Assembly: GCA_900540895.1 (NCBI GenBank)
Contig: UQHV01000014.1
Span: 1-64,000 of the forward strand
DNA length: 64,000 nt
Source: an uncultured Collinsella sp.
GTDB lineage: Bacteria > Actinomycetota > Coriobacteriia > Coriobacteriales > Coriobacteriaceae
Reading direction: 5' to 3'
A model generated the notes under the pieces. It searched no databases and was not told the DNA's origin. It was given only the letters and a program-made list of their open reading frames with translations. Positions 1 to 7,958 of the stretch are shown here, one piece after another. A program made the position numbers and the translations under genes. The first letter of the stretch is position 1. Each line of letters starts with the position of its first letter.

Positions 1-257
1 CGCGGCTGATCCGGTTCCACCGGGCCGCGCGGCAAGGAGATATATTGCCAGACCGCGAAGCGATGTGGGACGTCAATTCCACTCTTCACAAGTCCTACAC
101 AACTTATAGCTTCCTATATAAGTAATAGAAAGGCTGGTGCAGAAATACTGCGCGTATCAGATGATGACCCTTCGGTTAAGAGATATATAAAGATCGGTCA
201 CCTGTAAGTGTCTATCTACCCGCGCTTTTGCTATATAAACCAGCGCTCTAGATAAAA
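1..257. other. AT-rich spacer without a supported gene
   Basis: No convincing gene was found here. Positions 1-30 can form a GC hairpin (cgcgg...ccgcg arms) that may be the end of a transcript starting outside the window. The rest is AT-rich, with several tatata runs, and carries only a weak TTG mini-ORF (see rejected items). It lies downstream of the rplT terminator. Confidence 0.5.
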
Positions 258-290
258 AGAGGGAGTGCCGCGCACAGTGCGACACTCCCC
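258..290 (-). terminator. Intrinsic terminator of infC-rpmI-rplT
   Basis: Inverted repeat gggagtg.../...cactccc with a loop around position 275. Read on the minus strand it is followed by TCTTTTTATC. It lies 20 bases after the rplT stop codon, in the position expected for the operon terminator. Confidence 0.8.
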
Positions 291-310
291 TAGCGATTCA
301 ACAGAATCTA

Positions 311-670
311 TTAGGCCTCGAGAGCCTTCTTGGCAATGGCAGCCAGCTCGTTGAAGGACTCGATGTCCTCGTAAGCCATCTGAGCCAGGACCTTACGGTC
401 GAGCTCGATGCCGGCAACCTTCAGGCCGTGCATGAACTGAGAGTAAGAGATGTCGTTCAGGCGAGCGGCAGCGTTGATGCGGGTGATCCAGAGAGAGCGG
501 ATCTCGCGCTTCTTGTTGCGGCGATCACGATACTGATACTGCAGGGAGTGCTGGACCTGCTCTTTAGCATGCTTGTAAGTACGCGAAGCGGCACCGTAGT
601 AACCCTTCGCACGGTGCATAACGGTACGGCGCTTCTTCTTGGCGGCAACAGCGCGCTTAATACGTGCCAT
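311..670 (-). CDS. rplT: 50S ribosomal protein L20
   Basis: Encodes L20 (119 aa, the usual family length), a primary 23S rRNA-binding protein of the large subunit that is needed early in 50S assembly. The N-terminus (MARIKRAVAAKKKRRTVMHR) is the basic L20 tail, followed by the conserved GYYGAASRTYKHA segment and the C-terminal globular domain with the GIELDRKVLA motif. The start has a CTAGGAG Shine-Dalgarno site. It is the last gene of the classical infC-rpmI-rplT operon, in which L20 commonly represses translation of the operon by binding the leader mRNA. I could not identify an L20-binding pseudoknot here. Confidence 0.98.
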   Translation of the reverse strand: MARIKRAVAAKKKRRTVMHRAKGYYGAASRTYKHAKEQVQHSLQYQYRDRRNKKREIRSLWITRINAAARLNDISYSQFMHGLKVAGIELDRKVLAQMAYEDIESFNELAAIAKKALEA

Positions 671-716
671 GTTCTATCAACTCCTAGACGGTAAAACGAA
701 AAACGGGAACGCGAAC

Positions 717-908
717 TTAGGCGAGACGCGACTTGATGACCTTGCGGTCGGCAGCGGCGATCTCGGTCTCCTGACGGAAGCCACGCTTACGCTTGGTGGA
801 CTTCTTGCTCAGGATGTGGCTCTTGAAAGCCTTGGCGCGCATAAGCTTGCCGGTACCAGTCTTGCGGAAACGCTTCTTGGTGCCGCTGTGGGACTTCATC
901 TTAGGCAT
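717..908 (-). CDS. rpmI: 50S ribosomal protein L35
   Basis: L35 of the large ribosomal subunit, 63 aa, typical length. The start MPKMKSHSGTKKRFRKTGTGK is almost invariant in the family, and the protein is strongly basic throughout (HILSKKSTKRKR). It lies 32 bases after infC and 46 bases before rplT on the same strand, so the three are very probably co-transcribed. Nothing unusual. Confidence 0.98.
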   Translation of the reverse strand: MPKMKSHSGTKKRFRKTGTGKLMRAKAFKSHILSKKSTKRKRGFRQETEIAAADRKVIKSRLA

Positions 909-940
909 GAAATACTCCTTAATCGGTTACAGAACACTAG

Positions 941-1495
941 TTACTTGGTATCGCTTGCCGCTTTATCCTCATCGAAGGCGCCCTTAATCGGGGCGAGCAG
1001 CATAAGCATGTTACGGCCTTCCATCTTAGGCTTGGACTCGACCGTAGCGTAAGGCTTGAGATCCTCGGCGAGACGCTCGAGAACGTTAAGACCCTGCTCC
1101 GGGTGAGCCATCTCACGGCCGCGGAACATGATGGTAATCTTAACGCGTGCGCCCTTCTTGAGGAAACGCAGAACGTGGCCCTTCTTGGTCTCGTAATCGC
1201 CAACGTCGATCTTGGGTCGGAACTTCATTTCCTTGACCTCGACCTTGGACTGGTTCTTACGAGCGGCCTTAGCCTTCATGGCCTGCTGGTACTTGAACTT
1301 ACCGTAGTCCATGACCTTGCAGACCGGCGGCTCCGCGTTGGGAGCGATCTCGACCAGGTCGAGACCCTGATCGTCAGCAACGCGCTGGGCATCGCGGATG
1401 GCGAACAGGCCGAGCTGAGAGCCATCGACGCCAATCAAACGGCACGAAGATGCAGTGATCTCGTCGTTGATGCGGGTGTCATCAGACTTAGCTAT
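941..1495 (-). CDS. infC: Translation initiation factor IF-3, probably starting at AUA
   Basis: IF-3 binds the 30S subunit, checks start-codon and initiator-tRNA pairing and blocks premature 50S joining. The N-terminal domain (DDTRINDEI...GSQLGLFAIRDAQRVA), linker helix (VMDYGKFKYQQ) and C-terminal domain (KEMKFRPKIDVGDYETK...ITIMFRGREM) are all present. An ATG at 1510 is in frame, but the only good Shine-Dalgarno (GGAGGT, 1504-1509) lies inside that reading and directs ribosomes to AUA at 1495, 8 bases after GGAGG. I therefore chose 1495 (184 aa). A rare start codon would fit the known autoregulation of infC, where IF-3 discriminates against its own AUU start in E. coli. The choice of AUA is inference; with 1510 the protein has 189 aa. 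Confidence 0.93.
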   Translation of the reverse strand: MAKSDDTRINDEITASSCRLIGVDGSQLGLFAIRDAQRVADDQGLDLVEIAPNAEPPVCKVMDYGKFKYQQAMKAKAARKNQSKVEVKEMKFRPKIDVGDYETKKGHVLRFLKKGARVKITIMFRGREMAHPEQGLNVLERLAEDLKPYATVESKPKMEGRNMLMLLAPIKGAFDEDKAASDTK

Positions 1496-1510
1496 TTTCC
1501 CTACCTCCAT

Positions 1511-1712
1511 TCATAAAAAAATAACCCGGCGCTTTTCAGCAACCAGGTCGTACACATAGACATCCTCGGTATGAGGAAGGGAATCTAGGTTGTATGACCA
1601 GTCAGCTGCTCATTGGCGCCAAAAGGTGGGAGCCCTCGGGTTCCTCTTTAGGGCATTGCGGGAACAACGCCTTGCGAATAATAACACGTACAACGCGCTA
1701 TCACATTACGTA
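1511..1712 (-). promoter_or_regulatory. infC leader region
   Basis: About 200 bases between infC and the first tRNA-terminator copy must hold the promoter and 5' leader of infC-rpmI-rplT. The minus strand has a possible TATTAT -10 box near 1680 and a run of seven T just before the 1510 ATG. I could not draw a convincing L20-leader pseudoknot by eye, so this is annotated from position only. Confidence 0.35.
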
Positions 1713-1780
1713 CACGAAAAAGGGGGCCTTGACCCCCTTGAAGCGCAGGTGCATGTATGGTGCCCGAGGCGAGACTCGAA
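1713..1780 (-). repeat. Duplicate of tRNA-Leu 3' end plus terminator
   Basis: Direct repeat of 1896-1964. Two blocks of 30 bases (1713-1742 and 1751-1780) are identical to 1896-1925 and 1935-1964; only the 8-9 bases between them differ. The first block is the rho-independent terminator (GGGGG-TCAAGG-CCCCC then TTTTT on the minus strand). The second contains the last 23 bases of the tRNA, including the T-loop and CCA, and then breaks off. The rest of the tRNA is missing, so this copy is not a tRNA gene. Such a scar can come from site-specific integration at a tRNA 3' end or from a tandem duplication with loss. Confidence 0.8.
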
Positions 1781-1895
1781 GGGCCTTCGCTTCGCGAAGC
1801 CCCGGGCTTCGGGCGCATGGCGCCCTCGCCACGCTCCGCTACAAACAGGCCACAGGCCTGTTTGCTTAACGCTCCGCGCGCTCACGCGAGTTCGG
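1781..1895. other. Palindrome-rich spacer between the tRNA 3' repeats
   Basis: A 115-base stretch holding nested GC palindromes (cttcgcttcgcgaag, gggcttcgggcgc followed by atggcgccc) and a 9-bp-arm hairpin, aaacaggcc-aca-ggcctgttt, at about 1842-1862. No ORF with a ribosome site is seen. Its origin is unclear; it could be the residue of an inserted element. Confidence 0.5.
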
Positions 1896-1899
1896 CACG

Positions 1900-1923
1900 A
1901 AAAAGGGGGCCTTGACCCCCTTG
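1900..1923 (-). terminator. Intrinsic terminator of tRNA-Leu
   Basis: On the minus strand GGGGG-TCAAGG-CCCCC followed by TTTTTC, 19 bases downstream of the tRNA 3' end. An identical copy lies at 1717-1740. Confidence 0.85.
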
Positions 1924-1941
1924 AACGCTCACTTGCATGTA

Positions 1942-2028
1942 TGGTGCCCGAGGCGAGACTCGAACTCGCACGTTGTTGCCAACGGTGGATTTTGAGTCCA
2001 CAGCGTCTGCCAATTCCGCCACTCGGGC
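1942..2028 (-). tRNA. tRNA-Leu (anticodon CAA)
   Basis: An 87-base class II tRNA with encoded CCA. The acceptor stem is GCCCGAG / CTCGGGC with discriminator A, the D-arm begins TGGCGGAATTGGCAGACGC, and the anticodon stem GTGGA/TCCAC encloses the loop CTCAAAA, giving anticodon CAA. A long variable arm (CGTTGGCAACAACG) and the T-loop TTCGAGT follow. The tRNA reads UUG leucine codons. It lies between infC and a transglutaminase-like gene on the same strand. Confidence 0.97.
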
Positions 2029-2067
2029 ACGTAATGCGTGAGTTAGTTTATCACAGCTTTCTGTTGA

Positions 2068-3501
2068 TTAGTCCGAAAATGGAACTTCGAGCATTTTGAT
2101 AAGCTCAACCTTGCGCAACATCTCCCGCTTACGACATCCACGTCCGTCAACCGAGGCCTCGCCCATCTGGTTGTCATAGGGGTCCTCACGCATGCCGTCG
2201 AAAGCAGGCACAAACTCAGCCTGGAATCGATTGTTGGCCACCATACGCCACGGATCGAGATTGCCAAAGTAGTGACGGCGGCGCCACTCCTCGCCCATCC
2301 TGCGAGCAGAAGATCCAAATGACACGTCGGCGTTGAGCCACCCGGTTTGCGGCGTATAGAACTCTGCCCAGTCGTGCGGCCCCACCGAATCAGGCGCAAC
2401 ATACAGGCCACTCTGCCAGCGGGCGGGCACGCCCGCGATGCGGCACATGGTGATAAACGTGAGCGCCATAACGCCGCAATCGCCGCGGAGCGAGTGTGCA
2501 CAGTCATCGGCGATGGAGCCCAAAAGCAGGTACGGTGGCTGATAGCGATAGTCAATATGCTGTGTCAGGTAATCATAGATAGCACGAGCGCGATCGAGCG
2601 GATTCTCGAGACCGTCAATAACACGCTCCGTCAACTGTCGCATGTACGGCGTGAACGCAATGTGCGGACGGTCCTCGGAGGTGTCCTCGGGCAGTGGCGC
2701 GTCCATACAGGGATGCGATGGGAGCGCGCCACCATAGATATCGCAATAGGCGGCATCGACGTGATAGCGATAGGTCACCGAGAATGAATGTTCAGTCGAA
2801 GATGTCCAAGAGGCAGCGCGAGCCGAAACGTTTTCAGGGGCAACGGTACCCCCCGACGTCATATCGAGAACCTCGATTTGAGACTGTTGACGACAGGCGG
2901 CAGCAACGGGTAGCCACGCGCGAACAGCCTCTCCCTCCAGAGCTCCAGGGACAGACACGGATGCCTTAAGCGTGATGACGCGAGCCAACCCGTTTTGCGA
3001 CTCCATCTCCCTGAGCATCTGGTTACGCAGCGCGATGCCGTCCGCAGAATCGGGACGCAGGCCCGGAACCTCCTTGGGGTACACGCGAAGCGAATCGAGG
3101 AAGTTGTCGAGAACGAACAGCTCGCCATCGATAAAGCGCCAGTCAATACGCTTACGATTGATCAGGTCGTCAAGCTGCTCTTCGGTAAACTCTGGCCACT
3201 CCTCGCGAATCATCGCAATACCCTGATCGCGCGACACCGAAAAATGAAGCGGCGTCTCGAGCATGCGATACCGCTCGGCACGAACACAAGCAGCCAGCGA
3301 AGGCTCAGGGTTCTGCTCCAGAAGGCGATCGCAAGCAGCAACAGCCTGCGTCAAATACCCGGCATCCTTGAGACGAAGAATCTCAGGCGGCAGTCCAATA
3401 TCGAGATGACGAAAGTCATCACAGCAAACATCAACAGAGCAACCAACAGGACCCTCGCCAATAACCTTCCCATCCGAAGGCAGCACATCAATAACAGCCA
3501 T
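2068..3501 (-). CDS. Transglutaminase-like superfamily protein
   Basis: The C-terminal half (about residues 270-440) is a transglutaminase/papain-like core. The three catalytic positions are visible: Cys in RGDCGVMALTF, His in GPHDWAEFY and Asp in GWLNADVSFG. The N-terminal ~250 residues carry no domain I recognise; they include a helical ERYRMLETPL segment and an acidic region. There is no signal peptide or membrane helix, so it is probably cytoplasmic. Proteins of this fold cleave or cross-link peptides, or hydrolyse amides, but the substrate cannot be read from the sequence. I chose ATG 3501 (477 aa) over GTG 3519 because TTGGAG lies 8 bases before 3501. It is a single gene with long spacers on both sides. 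Confidence 0.75.
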   Translation of the reverse strand: MAVIDVLPSDGKVIGEGPVGCSVDVCCDDFRHLDIGLPPEILRLKDAGYLTQAVAACDRLLEQNPEPSLAACVRAERYRMLETPLHFSVSRDQGIAMIREEWPEFTEEQLDDLINRKRIDWRFIDGELFVLDNFLDSLRVYPKEVPGLRPDSADGIALRNQMLREMESQNGLARVITLKASVSVPGALEGEAVRAWLPVAAACRQQSQIEVLDMTSGGTVAPENVSARAASWTSSTEHSFSVTYRYHVDAAYCDIYGGALPSHPCMDAPLPEDTSEDRPHIAFTPYMRQLTERVIDGLENPLDRARAIYDYLTQHIDYRYQPPYLLLGSIADDCAHSLRGDCGVMALTFITMCRIAGVPARWQSGLYVAPDSVGPHDWAEFYTPQTGWLNADVSFGSSARRMGEEWRRRHYFGNLDPWRMVANNRFQAEFVPAFDGMREDPYDNQMGEASVDGRGCRKREMLRKVELIKMLEVPFSD

Positions 3502-3640
3502 ACCAAAACTCCAAGTCACTAGAACGCTTGAAGCCCATTGTAGCGAGATAAAAAGAAAGCCCCAACAAGGGAGCCATCAACGCCGCCGAACGGTAGTCAA
3601 TAAATAAATTCAGCCCAGTAACCCTGCGGCGTTAAACAAA

Positions 3641-3732
3641 GGAAGCCCCATCCCCCGGAACTGTTTCCTTGGCGCGACTTCTGGCGAAGCCAGGTGAGCG
3701 CAAAGGAAACAGTGTAGGGGGACGGGGCTTCC
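3641..3732. repeat. 92-base long hairpin downstream of fba
   Basis: Two 35-base arms (3641-3675 and 3698-3732) match at 30 of 35 positions as an inverted repeat. The loop has its own small hairpin, ctggc-gaa-gccag. It sits 20 bases after the fba stop. On the minus strand the second arm is followed by TTTGTTTAA, so it could also act as a weak fba terminator. The segment gggggacggggcttcc resembles the units of the 22187-22422 array. Confidence 0.8.
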
Positions 3733-3752
3733 GGCGGGAAGTTTAGCGACGC

Positions 3753-4619
3753 TTACGCCTTGTTGACGGAGCCAAACTCCTCCATGAGCTCCTTGGTGCG
3801 AGCAACGATGTTGTCGCGACCAGGCTTGAGGAGCTTGCGGGGGTCAAAGCCCTTGCCCTGCTGATCCTTGCCAGCCTCGATGTACTCGCGGACGCCCTTG
3901 GCGAAGACGAGCTGCAGGTCGGTGTTGACGTTGATCTTGGAGATGCCCAGGGAGATGGCCTTCTTGATCTGATCCTCGGGGATGCCGGTACCACCGTGCA
4001 GAACGAGGGGCAGGTCGCCGGTCTGAGCCTTGATCTCGCCCAGACGCTCGAAGGAAAGGCCAGCCCAGTCGGCGGGATACACGCCGTGGATGTTGCCGAT
4101 GCCGCAGGCGAGGAAGTCGACGCCCAGGTCAGCAATCTGCTTGCACTCAGCGGGGTCAGCGAGCTCGCCGTTGGAGGTCACGCCGTCCTCGGTGCCGCCG
4201 ATGCCGCCGACCTCGGCCTCGATGGACATGCCCTTGGAGTGGGCAAGCTCAACGAGCTCCTTGGTGCGGTCGAGGTTAAGCTGGAAGGTCTCCTCGTGAG
4301 AGCCGTCATACATGATGGACGTGAAGCCGGCCTCGATGCACTTGAAGCAGTCCTCGTAAGAACCGTGATCGAGGTGAAGGGCGACGGGAACGGTAACGCC
4401 CGTGGCCTCGACGGCAGCCTTGACCATGTCGGCGCAGACCTTGAAACCGCCCATCCACTTAGCGGCACCAGCGGTGCACTGAAGGATCAGCGGAGACTTG
4501 GCCTCCTCGGCGGCCTGGAGAATAGCCAGGGTCCACTCGAGGTTGTTGGTGTTGAAGGCACCGAGAGCGTACTTGCCGGCCTCGGCCTTCTTGAGCATGT
4601 CTGCTGCGTTGACGAGCAT
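3753..4619 (-). CDS. fba: Fructose-bisphosphate aldolase, class II
   Basis: Zinc-dependent aldolase of glycolysis and gluconeogenesis that cleaves fructose 1,6-bisphosphate to glyceraldehyde 3-phosphate and dihydroxyacetone phosphate in the cytoplasm. The class II markers are present: LHLDHGSYEDC with the metal-binding histidines, SIMYDGSHEE, EAEVGGIGGTEDG, GNIHGVYP, LVLHGGTGIPEDQI and SKINVNTDLQ. The start was set at ATG 4619 (288 aa, normal length), which follows AGGAGG by 7-8 bases. The in-frame extension to 4715 has no ribosome site and covers the promoter region. Members of this family also act on tagatose bisphosphate, but the overall form fits Fba. Confidence 0.96.
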   Translation of the reverse strand: MLVNAADMLKKAEAGKYALGAFNTNNLEWTLAILQAAEEAKSPLILQCTAGAAKWMGGFKVCADMVKAAVEATGVTVPVALHLDHGSYEDCFKCIEAGFTSIMYDGSHEETFQLNLDRTKELVELAHSKGMSIEAEVGGIGGTEDGVTSNGELADPAECKQIADLGVDFLACGIGNIHGVYPADWAGLSFERLGEIKAQTGDLPLVLHGGTGIPEDQIKKAISLGISKINVNTDLQLVFAKGVREYIEAGKDQQGKGFDPRKLLKPGRDNIVARTKELMEEFGSVNKA

Positions 4620-4814
4620 AAAAGAAACCTCCTGTAAGGTTGCTCCGATAACGCCTGAGATTTTACCACGGCGTACCCGAGCATAAACGTTCGTTTGTTC
4701 ACGAATATCGTCCAAACAGACTTTTTTTGACCGTTTGCCCTACGGAATCGACCCGTTGGGGAAAAATAGCTTGACGTTTAGACGCTTCTCGTGCTTTAGA
4801 AGCTGACTATAAAG

Positions 4815-5498
4815 CTACACCTGCATGAAAGTGTTCTGCATGAGCTCGCGTGCCATGGTGGTCGAATCGCCATGGCCGGTTAAGCAAACGGTGTCGGGCG
4901 GAAGAAGCCGGGCGAGCTTGGAGAGCGAGCGCAGAATCGCCGCCTCGTCTCCGCCGGAAAGATCGGTGCGGCCGTGCCCACCCGGAAACAGGGTGTCGCC
5001 CACAAAGGCGATGTTCCCCTGCTCGGTGGCAGCAAACAAGACGATCCCGCCCGGCGTATGCCCTGGTGTCTCGATCACCTGCAGGCAGATATCGCCCACC
5101 TCGAGAGCATCGCCCTGGGCGAGCAGGCGCGTCGGCTCCCCAGGGTCGGGCGTCTCAATGCCCCACATAGCTCGCTGTTCCTCGATGTTCGCATGCGGCA
5201 CCGCCACATCCTTAGCACACAGCTCATACTGACAGCCCTCGCCAACGGTGGTTCGCACGCCGGCAACACCACCAACATGATCGGCATGGCCATGAGTGCA
5301 TACGGCGCCAAGCATGCGTACGCCGGGATGCTTGGCTCGAATATGCTCTACCAAGCGCTCGCCTTCCCATGCGGGGTCGATAATCACACACTCATTGTCC
5401 GAAATAACAGCATAGCTATTGGTCTGAATGGGACCGTTTACGAGCGTCTCGATCTCGACCGATCCCTTGGGAGTTACATCCAAGGACACACCACTCAT
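4815..5498 (-). CDS. MBL-fold metallo-hydrolase, glyoxalase II-like
   Basis: Metallo-beta-lactamase fold hydrolase of 227 aa. The di-zinc motif THGHADHVGG lies near residue 90, with later ligands in ETPGHTPGGIVLF and FVGDTLFPGGHGRTDL and the closing LTGHGD. The class resembles hydroxyacylglutathione hydrolase, which releases lactate from lactoylglutathione. A glutathione substrate is not assured in this lineage, so only a thioester or similar hydrolase can be claimed. It follows the Rel gene on the same strand, an arrangement common in Gram-positive rel loci, and a hairpin at 5520-5545 separates them. Confidence 0.85.
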   Translation of the reverse strand: MSGVSLDVTPKGSVEIETLVNGPIQTNSYAVISDNECVIIDPAWEGERLVEHIRAKHPGVRMLGAVCTHGHADHVGGVAGVRTTVGEGCQYELCAKDVAVPHANIEEQRAMWGIETPDPGEPTRLLAQGDALEVGDICLQVIETPGHTPGGIVLFAATEQGNIAFVGDTLFPGGHGRTDLSGGDEAAILRSLSKLARLLPPDTVCLTGHGDSTTMARELMQNTFMQV

Positions 5499-5519
5499 GT
5501 CCCTCTCCTCTCTATAGAA

Positions 5520-5545
5520 CTCGAGGCATCAAACGATGCCTCGAG
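5520..5545 (-). terminator. Hairpin between the Rel gene and the MBL hydrolase gene
   Basis: Perfect 11-bp inverted repeat, ctcgaggcatc-aaac-gatgcctcgag. There is no long T-run after it on the minus strand (TTCTATAG), so it is either a weak terminator or an mRNA-processing or stability hairpin. It lies immediately upstream of the MBL gene's ribosome site. Confidence 0.55.
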
Positions 5546-5582
5546 TGTAGCGAATATCGATAATGTGGCACGTTCGTCGCGA

Positions 5583-7943
5583 CTAAACGCGGCGCTTAAG
5601 CTGGGCTCCACCCTCGCCGGGCATCAGGCGGCGCGCGTCGTAGACCGAGTCAACGCTGCTGATGGAGGCTAGCAGCGGATCCAGCCCACTCGCGTCCGAG
5701 ATCTCGACCATAAAGCGTAGGGTTGCAATACCCTCGCGGTTGGTCGACGTGGCGGCAGAAAGGATATTGCCGCCCGCATCGCCAATGGCAATGGTGACAT
5801 CCTTGAGCAGGCCCATGCGGTCCAGGCACTCGACCACGATCTCGACCTGGAAGAGGGTGTCGGCAGCGCCGTCCCACTCCACTTCGATCATGCGCTCGGG
5901 ATGCTCCATAAGACCCTTGACGTTGGGGCAGTTGGCGCGATGCACCGAAACGCCACGACCGCGCGTGATGAAGCCGACGATATCGTCGCCCGTCACCGGA
6001 TTACAGCAATGCGCCAGACGGACCAGCAGTCCGCTGTTGCTCTCGCCCTTGACGATAATGCCGTTGCTGGCGCTCTTGCCACGCTTTTGCGGCTTGCGGT
6101 TGGAGCCGCGGGCCGGCTGTTTCACGACCTCGGCGATAGCCTCGGCCTTGGTGACCTGTTCCTCGGGCTTGGGGTCCAAGATTTGCTCGACCTTGTTACC
6201 CACAGCGCGCGGGGCAACCTTGCCGGCGCCGACGGCGGCAAACAGGTCCTCAAGCTGCTTGTAGTTAAACTGCTCCGCCACGGCGTTGAGCGCACGCGTG
6301 GATCGCGGCGTAGAGATGCCATACCCGCGCTTGCGCAGGTCCTTGGCCAGTATATCGCGGCCGGCAGCAGCGTCATCGTCTTTGGTCGCGGCGGCGAAAT
6401 AACGGCGAATCTTTGACTTGGCCGAAGGAGTCTTAACGATCTTGAGCCAATCACGCGACGGCTTGGAACTCTTGTTGGTCAGGATTTCAACGCGGTCGCC
6501 CGTCTTGATTTCGTGCGTGAGCGGGGCCACCGCACCGTTGATCTTAGCGCCGACGCAGTGGTTGCCCACCTCGGTGTGAACGGCGTAGGCAAAGTCGAGC
6601 GGCGTGGAGCCGGCACGAAGCGCCATGACCTCGCCCTTGGGTGTAAAGACAAAGATCTCCTGATCGAACAGATCAACCTTCAGCGAGTGCAGGTATTCCT
6701 TGGCGTCCGTAATCTCATCAGACGCTGCCCAATCGAGCGAATGTTTGAGCCAGTTAATCTGGTCGTCCAGACGCTGGGCATCATTGGTCTTAGACGCAGA
6801 CGATCCGCCCGACTTCTTATAGAGCCAGTGGGCGGCAATGCCGTACTCGGCCTGCTCATGCATCTCATAGGTTCGAATCTGAATCTCGAGCGGGCGGGCC
6901 GTGGGGCCGATAACCGTCGTGTGGAGCGACTGGTAGTTATTAACCTTGGGCATGGCGATATAGTCTTTAAAGCGACCGGGCATGGGGTGCCACAGTGTAT
7001 GCACCGCGCCGAGCGTGGAGTAGCAATCGCGCACCGAATGCGTGATGACGCGCAGTGCCACCAGGTCGTAGATCTCGGAGAACTCCTTGCCCTTGCGCTT
7101 CATCTTTTGGTAGATGGACCAATAGTGCTTGGAGCGGCCATTGATCTGGAAGCCCTCCAGGCCGATGCGGTTGAGCTCGTCGGTGAGCGTCTTGATGGTC
7201 TCGGCCAGATAGCGCTCACGGACCTCACGAGACTCCGCCACCATGCGCGCGATGCGCTGGTAGGCGTCGGGCTCAAGGTAGAAGAAGGACAGGTCCTCGA
7301 GCTCCCACTTAATAGAGCTCATGCCCAGACGGTCGGCCAGGGGCGCATACACGTCCATGGTCTCGCGAGCCTTAAACAGGCGACGGTCCTCACGCAGGGC
7401 TGCAAGGGTGCGCATGTTGTGCAGACGGTCGGCAAGTTTGACGATAATGACGCGGATGTCCTTGGACATGGCGAGGAACATCTTGCGCAGCGTAAGCGCC
7501 TGCTTCTCGTCCATGCTATCGACTTCGATGTTGGTGAGCTTGGTCACGCCATCGACGAGCTCGGCAACCGTATCGCCAAACAGGCCGGACACATCGGCGA
7601 GCGAGGTCTCGGTATCCTCGACGGTATCGTGCAGCAGCGCGGCGCACACCACATCGCAGTCCATCTTGAGATCGGCCAAAATGATGGCCACCTCGACGGG
7701 ATGGTTGATGTACATCTCACCCGAACGGCGCTTTTGATTGCAGTGCTTCTCGGCAGCAAAGCAATAGGCCTGCTCCACCTTGGAGAAGTCGTCCTCATTC
7801 ATATATTTGAGGCACAGGCGCTCCAGCTTGTCGTAGCTGTCCGCCATAATCTCGGGCGGCAGCTCATCGGCATGCTTATAGTGCTCCATCTCCGAGAACG
7901 GTTGGAGGGTGGAATCATGGGCGGTACGGGCTGCGGCATCCAT
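5583..7943 (-). CDS. rel: Bifunctional (p)ppGpp synthetase/hydrolase, RelA/SpoT family
   Basis: Long RSH enzyme of 786 aa that makes and degrades the stringent-response alarmone (p)ppGpp. The hydrolase HD domain looks active: INHPVEVA near residue 80 and ALLHDTVEDT near 103-111. The synthetase domain has GRFKDYIAMPKVNNYQSLHT near 330-350. A TGS domain follows (FVFTPKGEVMALRAGSTPLDFAYAVHT, given here in two parts: FVFTPKGEVM and GSTPLDFAYAVHT), then a zinc-finger/CC region (AHCCNPVTGDD...VHRANCPN) and a C-terminal ACT domain. With both catalytic halves intact, this is probably the main or only long RSH protein. It starts 15 bases after the recJ-helicase gene on the same strand, and the pair is probably one transcript. 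Confidence 0.96.
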   Translation of the reverse strand: MDAAARTAHDSTLQPFSEMEHYKHADELPPEIMADSYDKLERLCLKYMNEDDFSKVEQAYCFAAEKHCNQKRRSGEMYINHPVEVAIILADLKMDCDVVCAALLHDTVEDTETSLADVSGLFGDTVAELVDGVTKLTNIEVDSMDEKQALTLRKMFLAMSKDIRVIIVKLADRLHNMRTLAALREDRRLFKARETMDVYAPLADRLGMSSIKWELEDLSFFYLEPDAYQRIARMVAESREVRERYLAETIKTLTDELNRIGLEGFQINGRSKHYWSIYQKMKRKGKEFSEIYDLVALRVITHSVRDCYSTLGAVHTLWHPMPGRFKDYIAMPKVNNYQSLHTTVIGPTARPLEIQIRTYEMHEQAEYGIAAHWLYKKSGGSSASKTNDAQRLDDQINWLKHSLDWAASDEITDAKEYLHSLKVDLFDQEIFVFTPKGEVMALRAGSTPLDFAYAVHTEVGNHCVGAKINGAVAPLTHEIKTGDRVEILTNKSSKPSRDWLKIVKTPSAKSKIRRYFAAATKDDDAAAGRDILAKDLRKRGYGISTPRSTRALNAVAEQFNYKQLEDLFAAVGAGKVAPRAVGNKVEQILDPKPEEQVTKAEAIAEVVKQPARGSNRKPQKRGKSASNGIIVKGESNSGLLVRLAHCCNPVTGDDIVGFITRGRGVSVHRANCPNVKGLMEHPERMIEVEWDGAADTLFQVEIVVECLDRMGLLKDVTIAIGDAGGNILSAATSTNREGIATLRFMVEISDASGLDPLLASISSVDSVYDARRLMPGEGGAQLKRRV

Positions 7944-7958
7944 CGAGGTCCCCTTCCC

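Noticed and set aside
45..125. TTG-started 26-codon ORF with AAGGAG upstream
   Set aside because: The ribosome site is good, but the peptide (MPDREAMWDVNST...) has no recognisable feature and the window edge hides its context.
1511..1712. L20-binding leader pseudoknot
   Set aside because: Expected by analogy with other infC operons, but no convincing pairing pattern could be drawn.
1713..2028. Integrated prophage or ICE at tRNA-Leu
   Set aside because: Only 115 bases lie between the repeats and no integrase is present; at most it is a scar.
4620..4715. N-terminal extension of aldolase
   Set aside because: There is no ribosome site; AGGAGG stands before 4619, and 288 aa is the normal length.
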